DNA from: Budorcas taxicolor
Lineage: Eukaryota; Chordata; Mammalia; Artiodactyla; Bovidae
Assembly: GCF_023091745.1 (NCBI RefSeq)
Contig: NC_068910.1
Span: 38,117,272 to 38,181,271 of the forward strand
Length of the DNA stretch: 64,000 nt
Direction: 5' to 3'
Shown: in pieces, positions 45,816 through 57,614 of the stretch
Numbering within the stretch: the first letter of the stretch is position 1
Layout: every line of letters starts with the position of its first letter
The notes under the pieces: generated by a model
Told to the model about the DNA's origin: nothing
The model's input: only the letters and a program-made list of their open reading frames with translations
Database searches by the model: none
Program-made: the position numbers and the translations under genes

Positions 45816-47459
45816 TAAATGGTATGGACCTAACAGAAGCAGAAGATAATAAGAAGAGGTGGCAAGAATACATGGAAGAACTGTACAAAAAAGATCTTCA
45901 TGACCCAGATAATCATGATGATGTGATCACTAATCTAGAGCGAGACACCTTGGAATGTGAAGTCAAGTGGGCCTTAGAAAGCATCACTACGAACAAAGCT
46001 AACAGAGGTGATGGAATTTCAGTTGAGCTCTTTTAGATCCTGAAAGATGATGCTGTGAAAGTGCTGTACTCAATATGCCAGCAAATTTGGAAACCTCAGC
46101 AGTGGCCACAGGACTGGGAAAGGTCAGTTTTCATTCCAATTCCAAAGAAAGGCAATGCCAAAGAATGCTCAAACTACTGCACAATTGCACTCATCTCACA
46201 TGCTAGTAAAGTAATGCTCAAAATTCTCCAAGCCAGGCTTCAGCAATACATGAACCGTGAACTCCCTGATGTTCAAGCTGGTTTTAGAAAAGGCAGAGGA
46301 ACCAGAGATCAAATTGCCAACATCTGCTGGATCATCAAAAAAGCAAGAGAGCTCCAGAAAAACATCTATTTCTGCTTTATTGACTATGCCAAAGCCTTTG
46401 ACTGTGTGGATCACAATAAGCTGTGGAAAATTCTGAAAGAGATGGGAATATCAGACCACCTGACCTGCCTCTTGAGAAATCTGTATGCAGGTCAGGAAGC
46501 AACAGTTAGAGCTGGACATGGAACAACAGACTGGTTCCAAATAGGAAAAGGAGTACGTCTAGGCTGTATATTGTCACCCTGCTTATTTAACTTCTATGCA
46601 GAGTACATCATGAGAAACACTGGGTTGGATGAAGCACAAGCTGGAATCAAGATTGCTGGGAGAAATATCAATAACCTCAGATACGCAGATGACACCACCC
46701 TTATGGCAGAAAGTGAAGAAGAACTAAAAAGCCTCTTGATGAAAGTGAAAGAGGAGAGCGAAAAAGTTGGCTTAAAGCTCAACATTCAGAAAACGAAGAT
46801 CATGGCATCTGGTCCCATCACTTCATGCGAAATAGATGGGGAAACAAAGAACAGTGTCAGACTTTATTTTTTGGGCTCCAAAATCACTGCAGATGGTGAC
46901 TGCAGTCATGAAATTAAAATACGCTTACTCCTTGGAAGAAAAGTTATGACCAACCTAGATAGTATATTCAAAAGCAGAGACATTTTTTGCCCACTAAGGC
47001 CCATCTAATCAAGGCTATGGTTTTTCCTGTGGTCATGTATGGATGTGAGAGTTGGACTGTGAAGAAGGCTGAGCGCTGAAGAATTGATGCTTTTGAACTG
47101 TGGTGTTGGAGAAGACTCTTTAGAGTCCCTTGGACTGCAAGGAGATCCAACCAGTGCATTCTGAAGGAGATCAACACTGGGATTTCTTTGGAACGAATGA
47201 TGCTAAAGCTGAAGCTCCAGTACTTTGGCCACCTCATGCGAACAGTTGACTCACTGGAAAAGACTCTGATGCTGGGAGGGACTGGGGGCAGGAGGAGAAG
47301 GGGATGACCTAGGATGAGATGGCTGGATGGCATCATGGACTCGATAGATGTGAGTCTGAGTGAACCCCGGGAGATGGTGATGGACAGGGAGGCCTGGTGG
47401 GCTGCGATTCATGGGGTCACAAAGAGTCGGACAGGACTGAGCGACTGAACTGAACTGAA
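45816..47459 (+). mobile_element. BovB LINE, 5'-truncated, 317-codon RT remnant
   Basis: About 1.64 kb from the 'MDLTEAEDNKKRWQE' linker codons to the GAACTGAACT-type 3' end. A TAG at 46034-46036 (CAG expected) ends the first frame. A second frame at 46055-47008 keeps FIDYAKAFD and an intact YADD and ends at a frameshift in the 'SRDI' region. The copy is otherwise little diverged. No clear target duplication. Confidence 0.94.
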
Positions 47460-48149
47460 ACATTAGTTATTAGAATAATTTTCTATGGTAGAGAGCCACC
47501 TTAAAACACTGGGGAGTCAACCATACTATCTGGAGAAATCCTTCTCTCCTTCAGTTTTGCACCAAGACACTGGGCCAGGATAGTCCTGAAGGCCTAAGAT
47601 GGAGATGGGGGATGGATTCTGGCTACATTTTCAAACTCCTCCTTAAACAGTCCTCCAATCCAAAGACTTCACTATTCATCCCACACTTCCCTGGAAGTGT
47701 AAGATGACAATCATCATTTTTGAATGTGAAGAGATCCCAATCACAGGTTCTTATGCAAAAAATACTTTAGATATAGTCTAGTCTAATCATAGTCTGATTA
47801 TGGAATTATCAAAAGCAAGGCCTTACTTCCCTATTATTATTATGTAATTTTTGGAAGGTCAAATATTCCATTACAGTGCTATGCACGTAGCAAACTCAAA
47901 GAAAGTTTATGGAAGGTAGGAAGAGAATCATTTATCGGTCCTCCTTCTGCCTTGTCTTTGTTTCATGGGGTTACCTTCATCCTAGAATTCCGTGAAGCAG
48001 TCATTCAACAGTACCTTCAAACTTTGAACTGATGATAACAACAGCCAACATAAAGTGTGTACGTTCTGTGAAGGTAATGGCCAACAGCTTAACACAATCT
48101 CCTCATAACAAATTTCAGATAAAAAGATTATTATCCTTCCCATTTTACA
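47460..48149. other. Single-copy DNA
   Basis: No gene or repeat recognised. Confidence 0.4.
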
Positions 48150-48290
48150 CTTCTCATTTTATATATGATATCATCCCCAAATTATAGCTTGGAAAATGAG
48201 GCTCAGAGGGAATAAGTAATTTACCCAAGGTCACACAAGTGGTAAGAGTGGTGCCAGGAATCAGACACAGGTAAACTTGAGCTCTTAACA
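48150..48290 (-). repeat. MIR SINE
   Basis: 'gaaaatgaggctcagagggaataagtaatttacccaaggtcacacaagtgg' type core, well preserved. Confidence 0.8.
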
Positions 48291-49433
48291 TGTGATCTTA
48301 GACTCTTAATACTTAATACTTAGACTCTTAATACTTGCCTGTAAATGACAACAAGTGCATTTCTAATTTTTCCCGTACTACACAACTCCAGCAAATTCAT
48401 GCAGTTCTTTTACTTTAGCCATAATTTCTACCTTTAAGCAAGGAAGCAACAATAGGATATTGTATATTTCATTTTTTCCATATCCTTAGGCTTTTCAGCG
48501 CCACTGTCAGAATGGTCACTTGTTCACCCACATATCCAGCATAACTCATGGCACATGGGAATGATGATAACAAACAGAATGCACTAACGCTATTGCCACA
48601 CTTGTGAACTGCCCTTCACCAAAGGAAATCAAGTAAGTTTAGGATATATATTGCAAATGCAGGGCAAAGCTGTGTGTTTACCAGCACTTGGGGAAACTGA
48701 CGTTCAAACCCAAGACCAGACAGTAAATATCATTATGGAAGGCACCAATGCTGTCAAGTCCTTGCAAGGCTTAACAGCCAAATTAGCAATAAATTCTGAC
48801 AGGCCCATCTATCAGCTCTATTTAGCCAATCTGATGGCAACTTTGTGTTTCTTTGCAGGCCCAGGGAACACACACATGTGGAAGGAAAAAAAAAATACAC
48901 TTGAGTAAATTTAGTTTTGAATAATTGGGTCATTGAAATTCTTCGGCTAAAGAAAAATGACATTTGTAATTTATAGAAATGACTATTTAAAATACAGTTA
49001 TGACTGCTTAGAGAACCCCTGAAACTAAATAAATTCAAGTCAGCACATTTAAGGAAGCTGTTAAGAGGAACCTAATGACAGCCCCTCTAATTACCACTCC
49101 AACAGAGCTGGTGTGGAAACCTGTCCTAAGCCAGCTCCCCTCCCCTGCAGTCACTGCAGCTTGATGCTTGGGAGCCCAGGTCGGGTGGATCAAGGGCTCT
49201 CACATCCATCAGGCAAGGTACTTGATGTGACCTGTAAAGAAGCAAGACACATTCTGGACAGAAAAGATGGGAGAGATTTTAAAAAATCTATTGGCAGTCC
49301 CCAAACCTCTTTGAGAGGATTCTTTCACAGAGCTTGCTTGCAAATGTCCCTACTAACCTGTGCTGGGCTTGACCTCCCAATTAAAGCTATTGTAGCATCT
49401 TAGAAAGCCAGATTCCAGACCTGTCTGCCCATT
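48291..49433. other. Single-copy DNA, no gene called
   Basis: An 85-codon frame at 48651-48908 (+) contains a splice-acceptor-like 'gtgtttctttgcag' ending about 48859, but no matching donor or known domain follows. Left as non-coding. Confidence 0.4.
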
Positions 49434-49442
49434 GAAAAATAA

Positions 49443-49801
49443 TGTGGAGGGCTTCCCTGGTGGTTCAGTGGTAAAGAATCTGCCTGCCAGTGCAATAGAC
49501 ACAGGTTCAGAACCTGATCTGGGAAGATCCATGTGCCACAGCACAACTAAGCCCATGCACTGCAACTATTGAGCCTGTGCTCTAGAGGCTGGGAGCTGCA
49601 TCTACTAAGCTCATGTGCCACAACTGCTGAAGCTCGTGTGCCCTAGAGTCTGTGCTCAGCAGCAAGAGAAGCCACTGCAATGAGAAGCCTGCGGGCCACA
49701 ACTAGAGAGCAGACCCACTCACCGCAACTAGAGAAAAGCCAGTGCAGCAATGAAGACCCAGCACAGCCAAAAATAAATAAATAAAATTGTTTTTTAAAAA
49801 A
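49443..49801 (+). mobile_element. CHR-type tRNA-derived SINE, full length
   Basis: Head 'ggcttccctggtggttcagtgg', then the repeated 'cgcaact-actgagcc'-like body and an (AAATA)n tail typical of cetartiodactyl CHR SINEs; unlike Bov-tA it lacks BovB-like sequence. Duplication GAAAAATAA at 49434-49442 and 49802-49810. Confidence 0.88.
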
Positions 49802-49810
49802 GAAAAATAA

Positions 49811-50499
49811 CATAGAAGTATTACTGCATATGATATCTGAATGAGAAGGAAGAGTCTACACTTCTCCAGCCCTCTTCTATGGGCACATTAGTATGGTGCA
49901 GACTTTATCATATCTCCTAATAGTAACACAAAAATGCTAGCAGGTGATACAGGAGAGAAAACATCTCCAGGTCACACTGGAAACCAGTGCTTCTGCAGAT
50001 GAGTTAGGGGGTCAGCCAGGGTCCCCGAACAAGAGGAGTAAATTTCTTTCCTCCTTGCATGGACCAGTAATTCACAGATAACTGGTACAGCTGGGATATG
50101 TGATAGGCAAGAAATATTCCCCTCATTTTTGAAATAGCATAGAATTTGACTGAGATAAACATAAGCTCCTACTTTTTGGTTAATTCAATTGTGTTTGATG
50201 GATGGGAGGCAAGGAGAAACCTGACTTATCTGCAGTTGGTGAGAAAAAGACCTGCAGGTATTGATCGCAACTGAGCCAACAATGTGTGTGGTTGTTATTT
50301 GCTCTACCACAAACCGTGCAGTGTTCACAGATATATACGGTCTAGGACAAGGAAAGGTGAGTCCCACGCAGTGCCACTTGGATCATACCAGGTCTGGCAT
50401 ATTATATTCATCTCTGAATTACACATTTTAAGAGGCAATACAGGCAGAGACTAATCAAGAGGGTCAGTGGAAATAAAAATAATAACTGCAACAGCAGCA
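49811..50499. other. Single-copy DNA
   Basis: No gene or repeat recognised. Confidence 0.4.
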
Positions 50500-50635
50500 A
50501 TAACTAATCCTTCCTACAAATGAGGATGCAGACTTGGAGAGGTTAAGAAACTTTCCCAATATCGTACAATTAAGTGATAATGCGGAATTCAAATATGGGC
50601 TTGTCTGATCCATGTTTTATTACATCATGTGTATT
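50500..50635 (-). repeat. MIR SINE fragment
   Basis: 'acaaatgaggatgcagacttggagaggttaagaaactttccc' core. Confidence 0.65.
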
Positions 50636-50679
50636 TGTTTTCTTAGCTACACCAAGAGTTGCTTTATCACTGGGCCCAT

Positions 50680-50780
50680 ATTAGTCTTTTTTTTTTTTAA
50701 TAAAAATCATATACTTATGGTATATAACATAATGATTTGATATACACAGTGAAATGATTACTACATCACTCTAGTTCACA
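50680..50780 (-). repeat. L1 3'-end remnant
   Basis: T-run followed by 'ggtatataacataatgatttgatatacacagtgaaatgatta', the familiar reverse L1 3' UTR end. Confidence 0.55.
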
Positions 50781-50984
50781 TACTCTCTGAGGGGAGTAAA
50801 CTTTGAACTCCAAAATCCCGCAAGCATCCCATTTACCTAAGTTGAGCCCACTCCCAGAAATCCACCAACTTCAGAAAAACAATGAAATCTGGTGACCTGG
50901 TTTGGCCTGATCTCATTGCTGTGATGAGAAAACGTGGTTCTTGTCTTTTGATTCAATGTGGTCCATTTCCAAAATTGCATCTTT

Positions 50985-51286
50985 TTTTTTTTTTTTTGAG
51001 GTCTTTTTATTTATTTATTTATTTTTTTAAATTTTAAAATCTTTAATTCTTACATGTGTTCCCAAACATGAACCCCCCTCCCACCTCCCTCCCCATAACA
51101 TCTCTGCGGGTCATCCCCATGCACCAGCCCCAAGCATGCGGTATCCTGCGTCAGACATAGATTAGCGATTCAATTCTTACATGATAGTATACGTGATAGA
51201 ATGCCATTCTCCCATATCATCCCACCCTCTCCCTCTCCCTCTGAGTCCAAAAGTCCATTATAGACAGCTGCGTCTTTTTTCCTGTC
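50985..51286 (-). mobile_element. Ruminant L1 (L1-BT type) 3' end
   Basis: Poly-T start then reverse L1-BT 3' UTR: 'cacctccctccccataac', 'gcgggtcatccccatgcaccagccccaagca', 'ccaccctctccctctccctctgagtcc'. Duplication TTGCATCTTT at 50975-50984 and 51287-51296. Severely 5'-truncated. Confidence 0.85.
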
Positions 51287-51296
51287 TTGCATCTTT

Positions 51297-52059
51297 GAGG
51301 AGTAAATGAGACCTTAGTTTTAAGGAAATGAGGCCAGACTGAAAGATGTCCTTCTACAAGCAATTTAGCAAGTGTGGAAATGACATCTGCAGTCTTATCA
51401 CGCCCAGGCTCCTACCCGTTTTAGTCGAATAGGCCCCTGGTCACTACTTTTAGTAACACTCACTGGACACAATCCAGAATATGGGCAGAATCAGGATAGA
51501 GGCAGAATTTGCCTTTGGTATCCCTATGATAGGCACAAAAAGGCACTTCCCAGACCCCCTTCAAGAAAGGCCTCACTTCCTAACTGCAAGGAGTGTGGTC
51601 AGCCGACCGCATCCAGCTGTCACTTCTCTGGGGCTGCCTCAGCTCCAGGGAGCAGGCTCACTGAGGTCACACCTTTTTTAGGACAGCCTATATCCAGTGA
51701 CTAAGCAAAGTGGGGTACAAAGGCCTTACTGTTTAGCTGGAAGAAAGACACTCTATGTGTGTAAAGACTTCAAAGATAGATTTTGCCTTCTACCTGGCAC
51801 TACAAGACCAAATGCATAACAGTTAATACTGCACAGAGGACACTGCGGTTGGGACCCCATCCTACCCCAGATGACCAGTCCAATCCAATCATCCCACTCA
51901 AGTCCTCCAGGAATCAGCTGGTCCAAAGATAAGACACAGGTCTTCACATGGTCCAACCAGCCTGAAGAGAAGGAATTATACTGTGTGGTTGGCTAGGAGA
52001 TTTTCTTCTCTCACTGTATGTGAAAAAAAAAAAAAGCATGATGCTCCAGTTTACTTACA
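51297..52059. other. Single-copy DNA
   Basis: No gene seen; A13 run at about 52023-52035. Confidence 0.4.
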
Positions 52060-52275
52060 GCTGCCACGAGAACCAGCTATGTGAGAGAATGCAGATCAGA
52101 GACTGAAAGCTCCTGGGTTCCTGATGACATTGCTGAGTTGCTGAAGTGCTGAAATATGAAGCCTGCACTACCTCTCTTCTTCCTGTTATATAAGATAATA
52201 AATTTCTTTATTGTGGAAGCTATTTTAGTCTGGGATTTTGTTACTTTGAATATGTAGCTGAAAATATCCTAACAG
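52060..52275 (+). repeat. Possible MaLR LTR 3' part
   Basis: 'agataataaatttctttattgtggaagctattttagtctgggattttgttac' resembles the LTR end of MLT1-like elements. Confidence 0.45.
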
Positions 52276-52379
52276 TTAGGAAAACATTTAATACACAATC
52301 ACTCCTATCCAGGGTGTTTTTTTTTTCTTTTAATCATTAGAGCTATATTAGAATTACTGCAGTTTTTAGCAGAAAGGGG

Positions 52380-52490
52380 CCATTTAGTCTAAGTTCCTCA
52401 TTTATAGATTAGGAAACTGAGGTTCAGAAAGGCTGAGTGAGTTGTCTGAGGAGACAAAACTCATAAGTAGCATAGCCAGGTTTAAAAATT
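52380..52490 (-). repeat. MIR SINE fragment
   Basis: 'ttaggaaactgaggttcagaaaggctgagtgagttg' core. Confidence 0.7.
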
Positions 52491-52765
52491 TAAAACTCGT
52501 TGACACCCAGCATGCAGACATTAATCCATTCATTCAACAGCATTTATAGGTATCTACAACATTTCAAGCACCGTATTCTCAACTTGGCAAGATATTGCTT
52601 CCCAAAATACATCATGGAAATGAACTTGCAGGACAATATTTGCAATCTGAGTGAGAGGACAATGATCTATGTTTCACACAGCCCTGTTAAGGCAGAGGCA
52701 CTTGCAGAATGCCGCAAACAGTCTTCACCAACCAGAAAATCAGAGTGATCTAAAGAAGAGATGGG

Positions 52766-52983
52766 GCTTCCCTGGTGGCTCAGTGGTAAAGAATCTGCCT
52801 GCAGGAGATGCAAGAGATGTGGGTTCAATCCTTGGATCAGGAAGATCCCCTGAAGGAGGGCATGGCAACCCACTCCAGTATTCTTGCCTGGGAAATCCCA
52901 TGGTCGGAAGAGCCTGGTGGGCTATAGTTGACGGGGGCACAAAGAGTCAGACATGACTCAGCATGCATAAGCATGCATGCAAG
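52766..52983 (+). mobile_element. Bov-tA SINE, full length
   Basis: Head 'gcttccctggtggctcagtgg', BovA middle and BovB-like 3' part with a 'gcatgc' tail repeat. Perfect 11-bp duplication GAAGAGATGGG at 52755-52765 and 52984-52994. Confidence 0.95.
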
Positions 52984-52994
52984 GAAGAGATGGG

Positions 52995-53859
52995 AGGAAT
53001 GACAAGCTGATAGGAAAGATTTATCATATTTAAAAAGAAATTCCAGAGCACTAGGAGGAAAGAGATATTTAACAGGATTATCCATGCACATTCACTTTTT
53101 ATGGCTATTGAACTGTAAAATGCATTCCTATAAAAATCATATAAAAATGAAACAGAAGGAAAATAGATGTCATTTTACTCCAGGCATGTATACTGGAACT
53201 CAAGTCCAGAGGGCCACAGTCCATCAACTCAGCTAAAGAATATTCATCACTGAAAGGAATTTTGGCAGGTATGAGTGGAGGTGAAAACAGATACTAGTTT
53301 TTCAACAATAACAGCAGTGAAGGTTCATGTAGGGCCTGCCACCTTTTGTCACATAAAGCACAGCATATCAAAAACTGAAATGCCTCACTGGAACAGAGAG
53401 CAGCTGAACCCATTGTGGCTTCTACTCTATCAGAAATATCTCAGTGACCCTGAGCAGGACAGTCTTCAAAAAGAGATGTGCGTGTGGGAGGAAGTTGGAG
53501 AGCATTGACCTGGGTGGGTCAGTCACGATACTTCCCTCTCACAGCCCTTTCTGAGGGAAGCAGTTCCTTGAGCAGGGGAGGCCATCTCTTATACAGAGGA
53601 CTCTGGCTTCATTCCAGTCACAACTTTCTGAACAGCCATTGATTCATAGAAGTGACTGAGCTTCAAAATCTCCACTTAACAGAGATACTAAAGATCAGAA
53701 TTGCAGGGTGTAGACAGGGAATAATGGGGAGTTATAAGAAGCACCATAAATGATGAATTTCTGAGGACATCAGGACTTTTAGAAGATGTCAGTACTCTGG
53801 GACAAGTAGAAGGAGAAATTCTAAGGTACATAAGAAACTTAAAGATCATCCACGGACAC
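52995..53859. other. Single-copy DNA
   Basis: A 77-codon frame at 53275-53508 (+) has no recognisable domain. Confidence 0.4.
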
Positions 53860-54010
53860 TACTCTCAGAATTGTCCATGGGGCTTATACAAAATGCAAAA
53901 TCCTAAAGTCCAGCCAGAGCCATCAAACCAGACTTCTGAGGATGGGTTCCCACACCCTACACTCAACAAGGTGATTATTATGCACAAAGTTAATGTTTTA
54001 AAAACATTGA
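53860..54010 (-). repeat. MER5-like DNA transposon remnant
   Basis: 'tgtccatggggcttatacaaaatgc' and 'aaggtgattattatgcaca' loosely follow the MER5 body. Degenerate. Confidence 0.35.
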
Positions 54011-57000
54011 ACTAATTATGGCCCTTTATTTTATCCAGGAAGAGACTAAGGCACTGAGAGGTCACAAAGACAAAGCAGTACACACTGTGTGCATTTACTC
54101 ACTATTTCTACTAAAGACATTGCTCTCGCTTTTTCCTCTGATGGCTCATTCACAGTGCCTGAGCACCTTCATCTTGCTCACAGTGGATTTCCTTTCCATG
54201 TGTTTGCATTTTGTATTCATTCATTTAGCAAACACTTATGGAGTGTCCCTTACGGACCGAGCCTCTTCCTAGGCTTCACACAAACAGAAACAGAATCTCA
54301 GAATCAGTGATCAAAAAGATACGCACTGCCTCCACAAATAAAACTATAAACAGGATGTCTTTCCAAACATTTGAATGTCCCTTTTTTCTAAATACCCAAG
54401 TGCTTATTATATGATTAATGCTTATTATGCAATTAGTAAGAATTGTTGACAGTATAGGCCTACACTCCTGTAATACCCCCCAACCCCAGTAAAAAAAAAA
54501 CCCCACTTTTCTACCTAAGTGAAAACTAAACCTTGCTTGCGCTCTCATCTAGAAACAGGTAGAAAGAAATACAACTTCCTACCATGAGGCTTTAGCTAAT
54601 GTAGCCAGATTTCAAACTGCTAACCCAGATCTAAGACCATCTAAAATTCTAACAGTAATGGTCATTAAACATCTAATAATCACCCACACACAAAGAAGAC
54701 AATTAGCTGTTCAAAATGCCTTGCACCCATCTGAGCCCATGGTGCCTGTTGCTTTCATTTACAATACGTTTCTCTCTTTTACTGCCTGAAGACTATCATG
54801 AAATGACACCAGCCAATGCAAAAGGGCCACCATTTTTATTAAAATTAAGCACATAAAGAGATCCCCTCCCCCGAAAAGTGAACTAGAAAAAATACCTTCC
54901 TAGAGTGGCACTTTCATAAGTCATAGGAAAGTGAGATATGAGGGAGAGGACTTGGGAGAGTCAGATTTACGAGGCCAGGATGCTGAAGCAGAACAAATGG
55001 TGACTCAAAAGGAAGGTTCTGAACACAAGAATGCTATGAAGTGGTCAGACAAAAAAGACACAAATATGCTGCCATTATTCCATTCATGGCTTTAAGGAGA
55101 GAGGCAGGCAAGGAAGAGAAGGTGGGGAGTAGCGTGGTCAGACCTTCTGACCTCCACTTACTTGCTCCTCATTGTTAGGAGCAGAACAGAAGAAATAACA
55201 AGAAGAGTGCAGAGGAGGAAAGAAAAGTAAGGAAAACAGTGTTAGAAGGAAAAAACCCAACCTGACCCTCCGATAATTTCAGAGAAAGCCCAAGGAATGA
55301 ATGTAAGCTGTCAAAGCAACAAACAGTCATAACATCTGCAATCTTTAAACATGAACTTCTCATTTTACAGAGTGATAAAGAATTGTTTTTCTGTTTTGAC
55401 CACCTCACTCCATTTCTCCTTAAACCCCCGCCTATAACCTCTGAGTGCTGATATCTCTCCATGTCAAAGAAATTACATGTTGGTGCTGACCTGTCGTCTT
55501 TACACTTTTGTTTCCCACCAGCAGAGGCCCCAGAGGAGCTGTAAAAGCAGAGCAAAGTGGGCTAGGCCTGGTTATATATAGTTATGCAGAATAAACTAGG
55601 GCATGTGATTCTTTAGCCAATATGTGTACAGTAGATACTGACACCAAGTATCACAGAGGTAATCCTGTAAACATTCCCAGGAAATCTGTCATATGGTCTG
55701 GATTGCTGGATAAAGCACTCAGCATCACTAACAAAAACAGCATATGGGAAAAAGCCCCTCTCAATGTGATGTAATAAATGCAAAAATCACCATTAATTAA
55801 GACCCAAAGAAACCTGAGCTGAAATGAGAGTCAAGGTGTTCAAGATCAGTGAACTATGAATCCAAGTGTTTTTAAATATATAATGAAATCTCCCTTCCAA
55901 CCTACATAGTCTTTGCCAAGAACATCACAGGATTCCTTAATAATGGCTGATGGGTTTCTTTGCAAACAGAGTTCCATAGTCTGTAGTCTCACAGACTACA
56001 GACTGGCAGATATTGCTGTCACAAGTCACATTTTCTTCACATATAGGAACTTGCATTAGTCTCCTGTCACTATTAAGATAATAAATAGCAATTTTTCATA
56101 ATTTTTATCTATTAAAATTATCATCAAATTTCATGCCTGCAACTGAGGATTCTTTCTTCCTAGTTTCCCACTTAGTTCTATTTTAAGGGACCCTATTAAT
56201 GATATTTCTCTACTTGGAATAATTGGACAATCTAAAACTGAGAAATAAGCACTTTCCTTTCCTCATTGTTTCCCCATCTTCTTTATTTTAAAAGCCCCAT
56301 GAGATCACAAACATTTGTCCTTAGGGCAATATCAGCAGTTAATGATTCATGTTCAAAGGCTTGAAGTTGTCTAATTAACAAAAAGCAATGTTTTACATAA
56401 GCCATTTTTGCTTTCAAGTTAATAGCATACAATATATACAAACACTGGATTGCAAGCAAGTCTCCAAGCCTGTGATGAGCTATTAATTCAAAACTTTCCA
56501 ATTTCATTTTATCTAACCCAAACTTCAAGTCATTAAAAATGCACCATTTTCATTCTGATTTATTGGCACCTTTATGGTACAGTTCACACATCACATCCTC
56601 CTATAATGTGCTCATAAAAATCACTTTTAATATTTTTATTAAAATATGCACTTGATTAATGAAAATTATATCAGCATATTTTCTGTGAAGTATATTCTTA
56701 GTAGTATCAATCATTATCAGTACCAGGATCTTTTAAATAGTCCTTCTTTAATGTACATGGTGGCATGAATTAAGTATTTCCTCAAAAGCAGATATTTGGT
56801 AAAATTTTTGGTACTTATCACTGTGGCATCATTAATTTTTATGGAATGTCTGACTTTAAAATGATAAATACTAGCATTTTAAAGCTCTACTATGTATGTG
56901 TGTTTCTGATATCAGTGACTCTGAAATCAGCAACAATTCAGACTCTAGATAAAACTTTCATAGATTTATCACAGTCTTAGATTTCAGACCAAAGTTGATT

Positions 57001-57120
57001 TCAGGGTGCTTGTTTCTCCAAAATGTCTGGATACTTTGCACATTCATTTAATATAACTGTTTATCTTCTTTTCTGTGTCAACACTAGCATCAGGAGTTCT
57101 ACCTTTGTATCTCTAGAGTA
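54011..57120. other. Long single-copy stretch, AT-rich toward the right
   Basis: No young repeat for 3 kb. Frames at 54018-54272, 55175-55555 (126 codons, -) and 56283-56528 lack domains. 56280-56950 is AT-rich, with TAATTA-like motifs and no repeat signature; see findings. Confidence 0.45.
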
Positions 57121-57345
57121 CAGTACAGTGGATAAGAGCATGCGCTTCAACTGAAAGCTGTCTTGATCTGAATTTTAGTTTCCCTGATTTCTACTTTATG
57201 TAACTTGGACAAGTTACTTAAACTCTAACTCTTATCTAATAAATGAGCATTAGAACATCTATTTTATTCACAAAACTGATGGGAAAAAGAAAGGAGATAT
57301 ATTTAGAATGGGCTTGAACTTGGTTAATACTCACCCCCCAAATTA
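57121..57345 (+). repeat. MIR SINE
   Basis: 'cagtggataagagcatgcgctt', 'aacttggacaagttacttaaac'. Confidence 0.65.
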
Positions 57346-57402
57346 GCTATTATTATTTGCATCCCTAGTGCACACAACTCAGGGATGAGATTATAGGAAG
57401 CT

Positions 57403-57614
57403 GTCATTGTTTAGTCACTAAGTCATGTCCCATGCTTTTGTGACCCCTCTGGACTGTAGCCTGTCAGGCTCCTCTGTCCATGCAATTTCCAAAGCAAGAA
57501 TACTGAGGTGGATTGCCATTTCCTTCTCCAGGGGCTCTTCCTGACCCAGGGATTGAACTTGCATCTCCTGCACTGGCAGGCAGATTCTTTAGCTCTGAGC
57601 CACAGGGAAGCCTG
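57403..57614 (-). mobile_element. Bov-tA SINE, full length
   Basis: BovB-like end 'tagtcactaagtcatgtcc' through to the tRNA-like head 'tgagccacagggaagcc' near 57597-57613. Moderately diverged. Confidence 0.9.

Noticed and set aside
48840..48900. Splice-acceptor-like tract before 'gcccaggg'
   Set aside because: Acceptor-like tracts are common; no downstream donor or coding conservation visible.
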